Origin: an uncultured Candidatus Saccharibacteria bacterium
GTDB lineage: Bacteria; Patescibacteriota; Saccharimonadia; Saccharimonadales; Saccharimonadaceae
Assembly (NCBI GenBank): GCA_938041435.1
Contig: CALISR010000008.1
Coordinates: 1-64,000 of the forward strand
Reading direction: 5' to 3'
Length of the DNA stretch: 64,000 nucleotides
Within the stretch, counting starts at the first letter, position 1; the number at the start of each line of letters is the position of its first letter. The notes beneath the pieces were generated by a model that ran no database searches, was not told the DNA's origin, and saw only the letters and a list, made by a program, of their open reading frames with translations. Positions 57,962 through 64,000 of the stretch are shown here, one piece after another. The position numbers and the translations under genes were made by a program.

Positions 57962-58744
57962 CTAGCGGCAGAACTGCATGGCAATGTAATATTGGTCGCC
58001 TTTTTGCGTTAGGCCAATGCCAGCTTTGTCGTAATCGCCCGAGAACATGATCTTGTTGTGTGGTGGGGAATTGATCCAGACATCCGTGGCTTGTTGCTCA
58101 TTGTACGAGATCGGTACGAGCTCGAGAATCTCACCACTGGTGCGGCAGCTGTAGAGTTGCTTCAGGCGGTCGAGGCCACCATCGTGGCTGAGCTTATTAA
58201 TCTGCGCATTGTAGGCCGACTGAGCACGCGTGCTGGTATCGATCTGCTCGATGCGCTGCACACTACCAAGCGAACGCGCTGCCCGTTCCTTGTTGACCGT
58301 TGCAAAGACGCGGTCGACAAACTCTGGTGATGGCACGTTGGAGTTAGAATTTGACTTGTTATTCGATGGGTTGCTCTTTTGGGCGTTGCTATTCGAGCGC
58401 GTATTCGAACCAGACGAAGTGCCATTGGTTGCTGCTGGCTTTTGCTCAGCTGCTGGCGTTGGCGTTGGTGTCTCACTGGGCTTCGACGCTGGCTTGATAG
58501 CCTTGGGAGAAGCGTTGGAGGCGATGATTATTTTGATAGCTTGGTTGCGCTGTGCGAGTGTCTGCGCGGATGGCTGGTCGGACGGCGCTAATGCCTTGGC
58601 CATATGTCCACCGGTTGTTGCACTCGTTGCATTGTATGCAGGCGCTGACGAACCACTCTTTGGCTGGGCTGCTACGATGACGCCCGCGCCTGCGAAGACG
58701 ATCATTGTACCAGCTATGCCATACACGAGTCTCTTCATACTCAT
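57962..58744 (-). CDS. Secreted CAP (SCP/YkwD-like) domain protein
   Basis: A 260-aa protein. Signal or anchor helix at residues 5-27, a long low-complexity region rich in Ser, Asn, Pro, Thr and Lys (about 30-135), then a CAP domain (about 140-260) with V-N-K-E-R near 152, L-S-H-D-G near 187, S-G-E-I-L near 205, and W-I-N-S-P-P-H-N-K-I near 226. It is likely displayed on the cell surface; family roles include adhesion and proteolysis. Start may be the first or third codon (both Met). Confidence 0.88.
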   Translation of the reverse strand: MSMKRLVYGIAGTMIVFAGAGVIVAAQPKSGSSAPAYNATSATTGGHMAKALAPSDQPSAQTLAQRNQAIKIIIASNASPKAIKPASKPSETPTPTPAAEQKPAATNGTSSGSNTRSNSNAQKSNPSNNKSNSNSNVPSPEFVDRVFATVNKERAARSLGSVQRIEQIDTSTRAQSAYNAQINKLSHDGGLDRLKQLYSCRTSGEILELVPISYNEQQATDVWINSPPHNKIMFSGDYDKAGIGLTQKGDQYYIAMQFCR

Positions 58745-58883
58745 ACTACCCAGCGTAGCATAGATATGACAGGATGTGAAATAAGATTCGTGAAAAACTG
58801 GCTTGCAACAGAGGCAAAAATCGTGAAAAATAATACGAAAAATAGCGCCAAAGCGCCAATATATTATGGATAAACAAGGTTAG

Positions 58884-58928
58884 CTCACCACTCACCGGAA
58901 TGCAGTGCACTCGACGGTGAGTGGTGAG
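58884..58928. terminator. Perfect 14-bp hairpin without a T tract
   Basis: Arms 58884-58897 and 58915-58928 are exactly complementary with a 17-nt loop. Lies just after the 3' end of the 120-aa minus-strand gene. Confidence 0.6.
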
Positions 58929-58935
58929 GATGGAC

Positions 58936-59298
58936 TTATGGGGATACGAATGTGATGACTATCTCTTCACCTTCTTTCAATTGACCGAGGTCTGCTATTG
59001 CCTCGTTGATGCTGTTATTCATCTTTCTGAGGTTTTGTATGGTGCGTAGTATAGCGAATAAAACAAGTGCTACAGCCAGGCTGCATGCATATACAATTCG
59101 CCATGAGATGCTGAAATGTGTCTCAGCCGCGATAATTTTGTCAGAAACAAAGACAATATTTGCGGCATTTACTATACACCAGAGACTGAGTGAGATTACG
59201 CTACCCCAGTGATGCTGTCTAATATACTTAGGTAAGTACACTAGTGCGACACTAAAGGCGGTCGCCGATATAACAATCGCGAAGATATTGAGAGCCAT
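58936..59298 (-). CDS. Small membrane protein, 120 aa
   Basis: Three hydrophobic helices (about 4-22, 30-48, 62-85), then a soluble tail with a short coiled coil (R-T-I-Q-N-L-R-K-M-N-N-S-I-N-E). TAGGAGGCTACA gives a strong start. Its promoter closely matches that of the 108-aa membrane protein at 47230, so they may be a co-regulated pair. Confidence 0.75.
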   Translation of the reverse strand: MALNIFAIVISATAFSVALVYLPKYIRQHHWGSVISLSLWCIVNAANIVFVSDKIIAAETHFSISWRIVYACSLAVALVLFAILRTIQNLRKMNNSINEAIADLGQLKEGEEIVITFVSP

Positions 59299-59350
59299 TG
59301 TAGCCTCCTAGAAAAGTCCGAACCCTTTGCGGGATTGCAAAAGGTTAATA

Positions 59351-59379
59351 TATATATCAATATATGAGCGGCTCGTCAA
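59351..59379 (-). promoter_or_regulatory. Promoter/operator matching 47750-47778
   Basis: On the minus strand TTGACG (59374-59379), 17-nt spacer, TATATA (59351-59356), with the same CATATATTGATATATAT near-palindrome. Confidence 0.65.
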
Positions 59380-59485
59380 GACGCTCACTCTGGGTCATCA
59401 TGCATTGACAATTTGCGCCATGAAAATAGTACGTGCGAGTGGCCTCAGCGTGCTACTTCCTACTCGATAGCGTATACTATGATGT

Positions 59486-59938
59486 ATGAACTCCAGTCCA
59501 CCAGCCACTCCGCCCGCCGTTTTTTGCTCCTATGCCTTTACCGGTGAGGACGAAGCAGTGGTGCGCGCTCGGATGCGCACAGTGGTGGCAGCGCTCAGGC
59601 AGGCGGGCTGCGCGGTGTATTGCAATCTTTTCGACCCAGCATGGCCTAGCTACCATACGCCAGGTGAGTTCATCCGCCGTGCGCTGAGCGTGCTGCCCCA
59701 GTACGATATGGTACTCGTGGTCCAAGCGTCGCCGCGGCGCAGCGAGGGGATGCTTATGGAGGTGGGTGCGGCGCTGGCGCTGGGCAAGCCAATCGCCCTG
59801 GCGCAGCACCACAGCGTGGGCCAGCAGAGCTACCTGAGTGACCAGCTCATCGCCACGCGGACGGAGGTATGGCGCAGTGAGGCGGAGCTGCCAGTGGTGG
59901 TGCAGCGGCTGGTGAGTAATGATAGTGAGGTATACTAA
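59486..59938 (+). CDS. Nucleoside 2-deoxyribosyltransferase-like protein
   Basis: A 150-aa protein of the NDT superfamily: S-Y-A-F-T-G near 15-20, a loop with D-P-A-W-P-S-Y-H near 52-59, and S-E-G-M-L-M-E-V-G-A-A-L-A-L-G-K-P near 86-102 (catalytic Glu). It may transfer or hydrolyse a deoxyribosyl base. TATACT (59473-59478) ends 7 nt before ATG: leaderless. Confidence 0.8.
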   Translation: MNSSPPATPPAVFCSYAFTGEDEAVVRARMRTVVAALRQAGCAVYCNLFDPAWPSYHTPGEFIRRALSVLPQYDMVLVVQASPRRSEGMLMEVGAALALGKPIALAQHHSVGQQSYLSDQLIATRTEVWRSEAELPVVVQRLVSNDSEVY

Positions 59939-59940
59939 CT

Positions 59941-59969
59941 TTGACATCCGCCGCCGTCTCTGCTACAAT
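59941..59969 (+). promoter_or_regulatory. Promoter of rplU
   Basis: TTGACA (59941-59946), 17-nt spacer, TACAAT (59964-59969). Confidence 0.85.
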
Positions 59970-60002
59970 CAGTCGGAAGTATTAATAATTATAAGGAATC
60001 AG

Positions 60003-60308
60003 ATGAAAGCAGTCATTCAGCTTGGCGGCAAGCAGTATCTCGTCGCCGAAAAAGAGACCCTCCTGGTGGACCGCCTCCCGGACGGCACAAAAGCGCTCGA
60101 AGCCGATGCACTCCTGACCATCGATGGCGAGACAACCACTGTTGGTACGCCGCACGTTGCAGGCGTCAAGGTCAAGGCCGAGGTCGTAGAAGCGCTCGTT
60201 AAGGGCGACAAAATCCGCGTCATTCGCTACAAAGCCAAGAAGCGCGTCCACAAAGAGCGTGGCCACCGCCAGCAATACAGCCGCATTATGATTACATCGA
60301 TCAAATAA
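60003..60308 (+). CDS. rplU: 50S ribosomal protein L21
   Basis: A 101-aa protein with the L21 pattern: M-K-A-V-I-Q-L-G-G-K-Q-Y-L-V, a central beta barrel and the K-K-R-V-H-K-E-R-G-H-R-Q end. It binds 23S rRNA with L20. AAGGAATCAG precedes ATG. Usually followed by rpmA (L27), but here it is monocistronic with a terminator. Confidence 0.96.
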   Translation: MKAVIQLGGKQYLVAEKETLLVDRLPDGTKALEADALLTIDGETTTVGTPHVAGVKVKAEVVEALVKGDKIRVIRYKAKKRVHKERGHRQQYSRIMITSIK

Positions 60309-60336
60309 CCACGGCGTATTGAGCAATAGCAACAAG

Positions 60337-60363
60337 AAACCACCCAGCTGATGGGTGGTTTTT
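60337..60363 (+). terminator. Intrinsic terminator of rplU
   Basis: Perfect stem AAACCACCCA/TGGGTGGTTT with 5-nt loop and T run. Confidence 0.9.
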
Positions 60364-60396
60364 GGCATAGCAAAGACATGTTCTTGATTTGATCGG

Positions 60397-60429
60397 TTGA
60401 CTTTCAGAGAGAGAGAGAGAGAGCATTAT
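60397..60429 (+). promoter_or_regulatory. Candidate phase-variable promoter with GA repeat spacer (18 nt tract)
   Basis: TTGACT (60397-60402) and CATTAT (60424-60429) are 21 nt apart; 60406-60423 is an uninterrupted AG tract of nine units. The layout matches the promoter at 18903-18931, but the spacer is 4 nt, or two GA units, longer than optimum, so the promoter is predicted weak or OFF in this cell. Confidence 0.7.
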
Positions 60430-60464
60430 AGGTGTCATAGTATATAACATAACAGAGGTATACC

Positions 60465-61058
60465 ATGGCACACGAGCAGCCCGGAACAAACAATCAAGAG
60501 AAAATCGCTACGGTAGGGCAGTTTGCTGAGCGGCTCTCCAAGGAGGAGAAGGCACAGGCAGCGGCAGATTTTGACGACTTAGTGCAGGAGACGCTGCTGC
60601 AATTTGCTGGTGAAGCGAATACATACGATCACACGGTTCTCACTGACCGCGTGAAGTCGAGTGTCTTGCTGTATGCAACACAGGGTGAGAGAACGGTCAC
60701 AATCCTGACCGAATCGACAACACTAGACGATGGCACGCAGGACCGAATGATTAGCCTTAGGGAGCGGGGTGGCGACAGTTTTCGCTATCATCTTGAGGAT
60801 GGTGTGGTGCGGCGATTTGATACACGGCAGGGGAGCGAATCTCAGCGCAAAATACCACAAGAATTGACCATTGGCAGGAATCTGCCACCAGAGGAAGCAT
60901 ACGAGCGCACGCTTGCAACGATAGACCATCTCAAGAACGAACTAGCGAACCAGAAACTCGAGCGTCAAATGGGCATCAACGACCAACCAGTCGACACGCA
61001 TGAGGTAGCCCAGCTACGCGAACTGATCGCCACGGCAGAGTACAGGGAGCTATATTAG
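60465..61058 (+). CDS. Hypothetical protein behind a GA-repeat promoter
   Basis: A 197-aa soluble, acidic, mostly helical protein with a beta-rich middle (about 75-120). No family recognised. AACAGAGGT (60451-60459) is the only site before ATG. The gene is between terminators and is served only by the long-spacer GA-tract promoter. Confidence 0.7.
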   Translation: MAHEQPGTNNQEKIATVGQFAERLSKEEKAQAAADFDDLVQETLLQFAGEANTYDHTVLTDRVKSSVLLYATQGERTVTILTESTTLDDGTQDRMISLRERGGDSFRYHLEDGVVRRFDTRQGSESQRKIPQELTIGRNLPPEEAYERTLATIDHLKNELANQKLERQMGINDQPVDTHEVAQLRELIATAEYRELY

Positions 61059-61173
61059 AATTATTCTGAATATGGTATAAAATTGTTCATTTGTTCACCT
61101 CTGTTATTTGCATGCAGCTATGCTTGTATAGTATGCTAAAAGAGAAGTATATCTAACACACAGAGGGAACAAC

Positions 61174-61950
61174 ATGACATACAACACACCACCCTGCGCG
61201 GGCGATGCTTTGCGTCGCACGCCATATACAGCCAATACTGACGCTGAGTGTGCACCACCAGGCCAGCACGAGCAGCCGGGCTTATTGGCTGAGCAGCTCA
61301 CCGCAGTCGTCCAGGATGCTATTACCACTCAGTACAGAAGTGCGCGCCGACGTGGTGCGGCTGACCGGCAGCGCTACGACGGTGGTGAGGTGCGCAGTGT
61401 ATACTTTGGCCACAAAACTGATAGTGGGCAGCGCCTCACCCTGAGTGCCCGGGCTGCTTTGGATAAAGATGGCCGGGTGTACGACCCGCATATTGTTATC
61501 TATGAGGTGGATAAATATGGCGCGTATGCTGGCGCAGTGCGGTCGTATTATCTCGACACGCCTAGCCATAGCGATGCATCGCTAGCTGAGCCACAGGTAT
61601 TTTGCTATGAGTATGATTATACCAAGCTAAATGATGCATTTGTACCAGTAAAGAAGGTGCATCCAACAGAGGTAGATAGCCAAGAACTGGCCGATGTGTG
61701 CGCGTTACTGCAGCAAGCAATAGTCCAGTCGCCGGAGCAGTACGCGCACCAAGAACTCGACGAAGTAGATCGTATGCTGCGACCCGAGCGTTGGTCGCTA
61801 CCATCTGTAGATGCGGTGGGACAGATGGGTCAGCGTGCGCTGCAGCTAGTAGCGGGGTCATGTCGAGCACTGCTTAGCAAAAGCAAGCGCATACCCCTCG
61901 CTTCGCATATGAGTGAGCTGGTGCGCGGCGGCGCGAGCAATGATGCGTGA
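61174..61950 (+). CDS. Hypothetical protein, 258 aa
   Basis: No family recognised. Arg/Ala-rich first 75 residues; a beta-rich middle (about 75-140: R-S-V-Y-F-G-H-K, I-V-I-Y-E-V-D-K-Y-G); helical end. AGAGGGAAC precedes ATG. Its 3' end overlaps the convergent prmC by 93 bp. Contains an ACAGAGGT copy at 61666. Confidence 0.7.
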   Translation: MTYNTPPCAGDALRRTPYTANTDAECAPPGQHEQPGLLAEQLTAVVQDAITTQYRSARRRGAADRQRYDGGEVRSVYFGHKTDSGQRLTLSARAALDKDGRVYDPHIVIYEVDKYGAYAGAVRSYYLDTPSHSDASLAEPQVFCYEYDYTKLNDAFVPVKKVHPTEVDSQELADVCALLQQAIVQSPEQYAHQELDEVDRMLRPERWSLPSVDAVGQMGQRALQLVAGSCRALLSKSKRIPLASHMSELVRGGASNDA

Positions 61951-62703
61951 GTGCTGGCAGGGGTCGGCCTCGAGGATGAGTAGACCGCTAGGTGCGAGCC
62001 ATTGCTCTGTCTGAGCGAGGAGGGTAGAGATGAGGGCGAGCCCATCGTCCTTGGCAAAGAGTGCCAGGGCTGGCTCGTGCGCTGTCTCGCGGTCGTCGCG
62101 CTGCCAAGTGGGGTTGACATAGGGGAGATTGGCAAGAATGACATCATAGCGCTGCTGCGCTGCCGCGAGCAGGTCGCTCTGGATGAATTTAACAGAGGTA
62201 GCACCGTGCTGCTGCGCGTTGCGCTGAGCAATGGCGAGGGCCTCTGGGCTGATGTCGTACGCATCGACTTGGCACTGTGGAAGCTCGAGCTGCGCTGTGA
62301 TGGCGAGAATGCCGCTGCCAGTGCCAATATCAGCAATGGTGCGCTGCATGGGCTGAATGAGCTGCAGTAAGAGGGTGATCATTTGCTCTGTCTCGGGCCG
62401 AGGCACGAGCACAGTGGGCGAAACGACGAAATCGCGCCCATAGAATTCCTTGTGCCCCACCAGGTAGGCCAGTGGCTCATGCCGAAGGCGGCGGGTAAGG
62501 AGTTGCTCCGCCTGCATGTGTTGCTCGTGCAGGAGTGTGCTATCGCCATGGGCATGAAGCCAGTGTCGAGGCCGCTGCAGCACATGACTTAGCAAGAGCT
62601 CACTATCGAGCCGGCTGCTGGCAATACCAGCCGTCCGTAGCTGGGCAGCCGCCGCAGCAAGCCACGTATCGACAGAGGTAGGTGAGGAGATTGAGTGACG
62701 CAT
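61858..62703 (-). CDS. prmC: Peptide chain release factor N5-glutamine methyltransferase
   Basis: A 281-aa SAM methyltransferase that methylates the GGQ Gln of release factors. N-terminal helical domain (about 15-95), I-G-T-G-S-G-I-L-A near 125-133 (SAM), and N-L-P-Y near 192-195 in place of N-P-P-Y. ATG 62703 lies 6 nt after TATAAT (62710-62715 on the minus strand) and is chosen for that reason; leaderless. Two ACAGAGGT copies occur inside it. Confidence 0.92.
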   Translation of the reverse strand: MRHSISSPTSVDTWLAAAAAQLRTAGIASSRLDSELLLSHVLQRPRHWLHAHGDSTLLHEQHMQAEQLLTRRLRHEPLAYLVGHKEFYGRDFVVSPTVLVPRPETEQMITLLLQLIQPMQRTIADIGTGSGILAITAQLELPQCQVDAYDISPEALAIAQRNAQQHGATSVKFIQSDLLAAAQQRYDVILANLPYVNPTWQRDDRETAHEPALALFAKDDGLALISTLLAQTEQWLAPSGLLILEADPCQHSRIIARAAAHQLTHMRSEGYALAFAKQCST

Positions 62704-62833
62704 TAACGCATTATATTGTAGCATAGTGGGTGACATACACAGCAGCAACTGATCCATCGATTTGCAATTGGTACAAAGCAGTATTACAATACATAATCAC
62801 TACGACATACCAATAACGGAGAAGGAGCGGCCT

Positions 62834-63487
62834 ATGTCTCACGAATTAGCACTACCAACATCAACTCAAGAAAATTGGCGTGGGCTCCGCAAACCACTCG
62901 GTGCGATTGCGGCATTGGCTTTGGCGGCTGGATTGTCTGGCTGTGGCGCGCAGGAGCAAGCACGACCAGCAGAGAGCAACACAGGTAGTGCAGCGGCGGC
63001 AGGCTTTAACCCTACCAGTTATGACAGTTGGGCTCGTGAAGTTGCTGATGGCCCAGTATGGATTGCGCCAGGTTTCGTTGGTGAAGAGCTGGATGCTAAC
63101 AGCGGTGATACTTATGCACTACCGTTGGCAACGGTTAATGGTGACCCATCGTGTAGCCAGCCAGGCGCAGTCAAAAAGAACCCAGCGAATGAAGTAAAGC
63201 TCTACACAGCGACTCACGATCCAGATCAAATTAATGAAGTACCACAAAGTGACATTAACTTTATCACAACATCTGATGGTAATGGCGTCAATGCAGTGAA
63301 GAAGAGTGGCTTGGTGTTCACTCAATGTATCGGGTTCAATAAGGTAGAAGATAACTTTGGCACAGGTGAAGTTCCAAAAGAGGCTGCTTTCCCACAGTCT
63401 GATGGCACATGGCACAAGATGGAAATTGCCACGAAGCATACAGACGGTGTCAATGGAGCATTCGCAGCTAATAGAGCATTGAACTAA
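62834..63487 (+). CDS. Lipoprotein, 217 aa
   Basis: Signal peptide with a lipobox L-S-G-C (residues about 36-39 after a hydrophobic stretch starting near 24), then Ala/Ser-rich spacer and a soluble domain with two further Cys (about 101 and 163) that could pair. No family recognised. GAAGGAGCGGCCT precedes ATG; the in-frame upstream extension lacks a site. It should sit on the outer face of the membrane. Confidence 0.85.
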   Translation: MSHELALPTSTQENWRGLRKPLGAIAALALAAGLSGCGAQEQARPAESNTGSAAAAGFNPTSYDSWAREVADGPVWIAPGFVGEELDANSGDTYALPLATVNGDPSCSQPGAVKKNPANEVKLYTATHDPDQINEVPQSDINFITTSDGNGVNAVKKSGLVFTQCIGFNKVEDNFGTGEVPKEAAFPQSDGTWHKMEIATKHTDGVNGAFAANRALN

Positions 63488-63801
63488 TAGAGGTACCGCA
63501 TACGTTATCATAGGTAGCTTGAGCTAGTGAGGTGGTAGCGGCACAGTCTCTCTATGAGATATGAGGTGTAGTGATCGACAAGAAAGGACATGGGCGAGCG
63601 TTCCGAGCCAAACGGCTAGAGCGCTTGCCCTCTTGCTTTCTCGCACCATTCTATGGTACTATGGTAGCTGTAATTTATTACGTAATAGCAACTCATCCCA
63701 GGACGAATTGGTAAGTCTTGGCCAGCGAAGTGTGTAGCCACGCAGTGCTGGTACCAAGATACTGCTAGTCGCCGGGGATTTTACATGGGAGCAAGAGGGC
63801 A
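63488..63801. other. Leader region of the ribosomal protein operon
   Basis: About 310 nt with a strong hairpin (roughly 63594-63635: GGGCGAGCG with CGCTTGCCC, plus an inner AGCC/GGCT stem) followed by a partial T run, and a possible promoter near 63640-63665. It may contain the terminator of the lipoprotein gene and the regulatory leader of the rplC operon. Confidence 0.5.
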
Positions 63802-64000
63802 ATGAAAGCACTTCTCGGTACCAAGATTGGTATGACCCAAATCATCAGCCAGGATGGCACGACGATTCCTGTCACGCTTATCCAGGCTGGGCCTGTCGCT
63901 GCGACTCAGGTCAAGTCCGTCGAGACCGACGGCTACAACGCAGTGCAGGTGGCGTATGGTGCGGGTAAGAACCTGAGCAAGGCCGTGGCTGGGCACGTGA
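63802..64000 (+). CDS. rplC: 50S ribosomal protein L3, partial (3' end outside window)
   Basis: The 66 visible residues match the start of L3: [24 protein letters not shown]3 starts the large-subunit assembly. AGAGGGCA precedes ATG. rpsJ is not upstream, so this operon begins with rplC or rpsJ lies elsewhere. Confidence 0.93.
   Translation, partial: MKALLGTKIGMTQIISQDGTTIPVTLIQAGPVAATQVKSVETDGYNAVQVAYGAGKNLSKAVAGHV

Overview
The window looks like part of a small, gene-dense genome from the candidate phyla radiation, most likely a member of Candidatus Saccharibacteria (TM7). Pointers are a reduced housekeeping set packed into short overlapping operons, a short IF-2, a four-domain S1, an LPXTG-anchored surface protein, small alanine-rich proteins of unknown function including two resembling DUF5663, and UGA used as an ordinary stop codon. 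The taxonomic call is inference from gene content; no 16S rRNA is present.

Layout. 1-2.5 kb: 3' part of a 23S rRNA gene and a 5S rRNA. 2.8-6.2 kb: small proteins of unknown or stress type, a zinc-peptidase-like protein and an LPXTG protein. 6.7-9.6 kb: rpsA-infB. 9.8-12.7 kb: unknown coiled or helical proteins. 12.9-16.5 kb (minus strand): fmt, def, priA. 16.8-18.7 kb: winged-helix regulator and recJ. 19-23.8 kb: unknown proteins, a Panacea-type antitoxin with a probable RelE/ParE-like toxin, and a proline-rich membrane protein. 24-30 kb: rpsU-yqeY-adk-map, ftsA-ftsZ-nrdR, a thioredoxin-fold protein and a VKOR. 30.1-32.3 kb: an unusual 2.2 kb gene-free AT-rich stretch before a LiaF-like protein. 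34.4-42.9 kb: a probable T-box leader followed by a tightly overlapping run of nucleotide- and damage-sanitising enzymes ending in a giant isoleucyl-tRNA synthetase. 43-53 kb: frameshifted ABC exporter, tRNA-Cys, HNH remnant, hydrolase, tRNA-Leu, LemA, HtpX, a structured RNA candidate, LigA. 53-64 kb: NADAR, MazG-like and RdgB-like proteins, Pta, GNAT, CAP-domain protein, L21, prmC, a lipoprotein and the start of rplC.

The most striking observations are: (1) a 1609-residue IleRS whose editing domain carries an inserted low-molecular-weight phosphatase domain plus two alpha/beta-hydrolase domains; (2) two promoters whose -35/-10 spacers are GA dinucleotide tracts of different lengths, as expected for phase-variable promoters; (3) an 8-mer, ACAGAGGT, present 17 times in both orientations against about 2 expected, a candidate DNA-uptake or other genome-wide signal; (4) pervasive leaderless genes, with TATAAT-like boxes ending 6-7 nt before ATG; (5) a family of four dispersed palindromic intergenic elements; (6) a candidate structured small RNA near 50.1-50.3 kb; (7) loss of all zinc-ribbon cysteines in both NrdR and LigA; (8) G at the position equivalent to E. 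coli A2058 in 23S rRNA.
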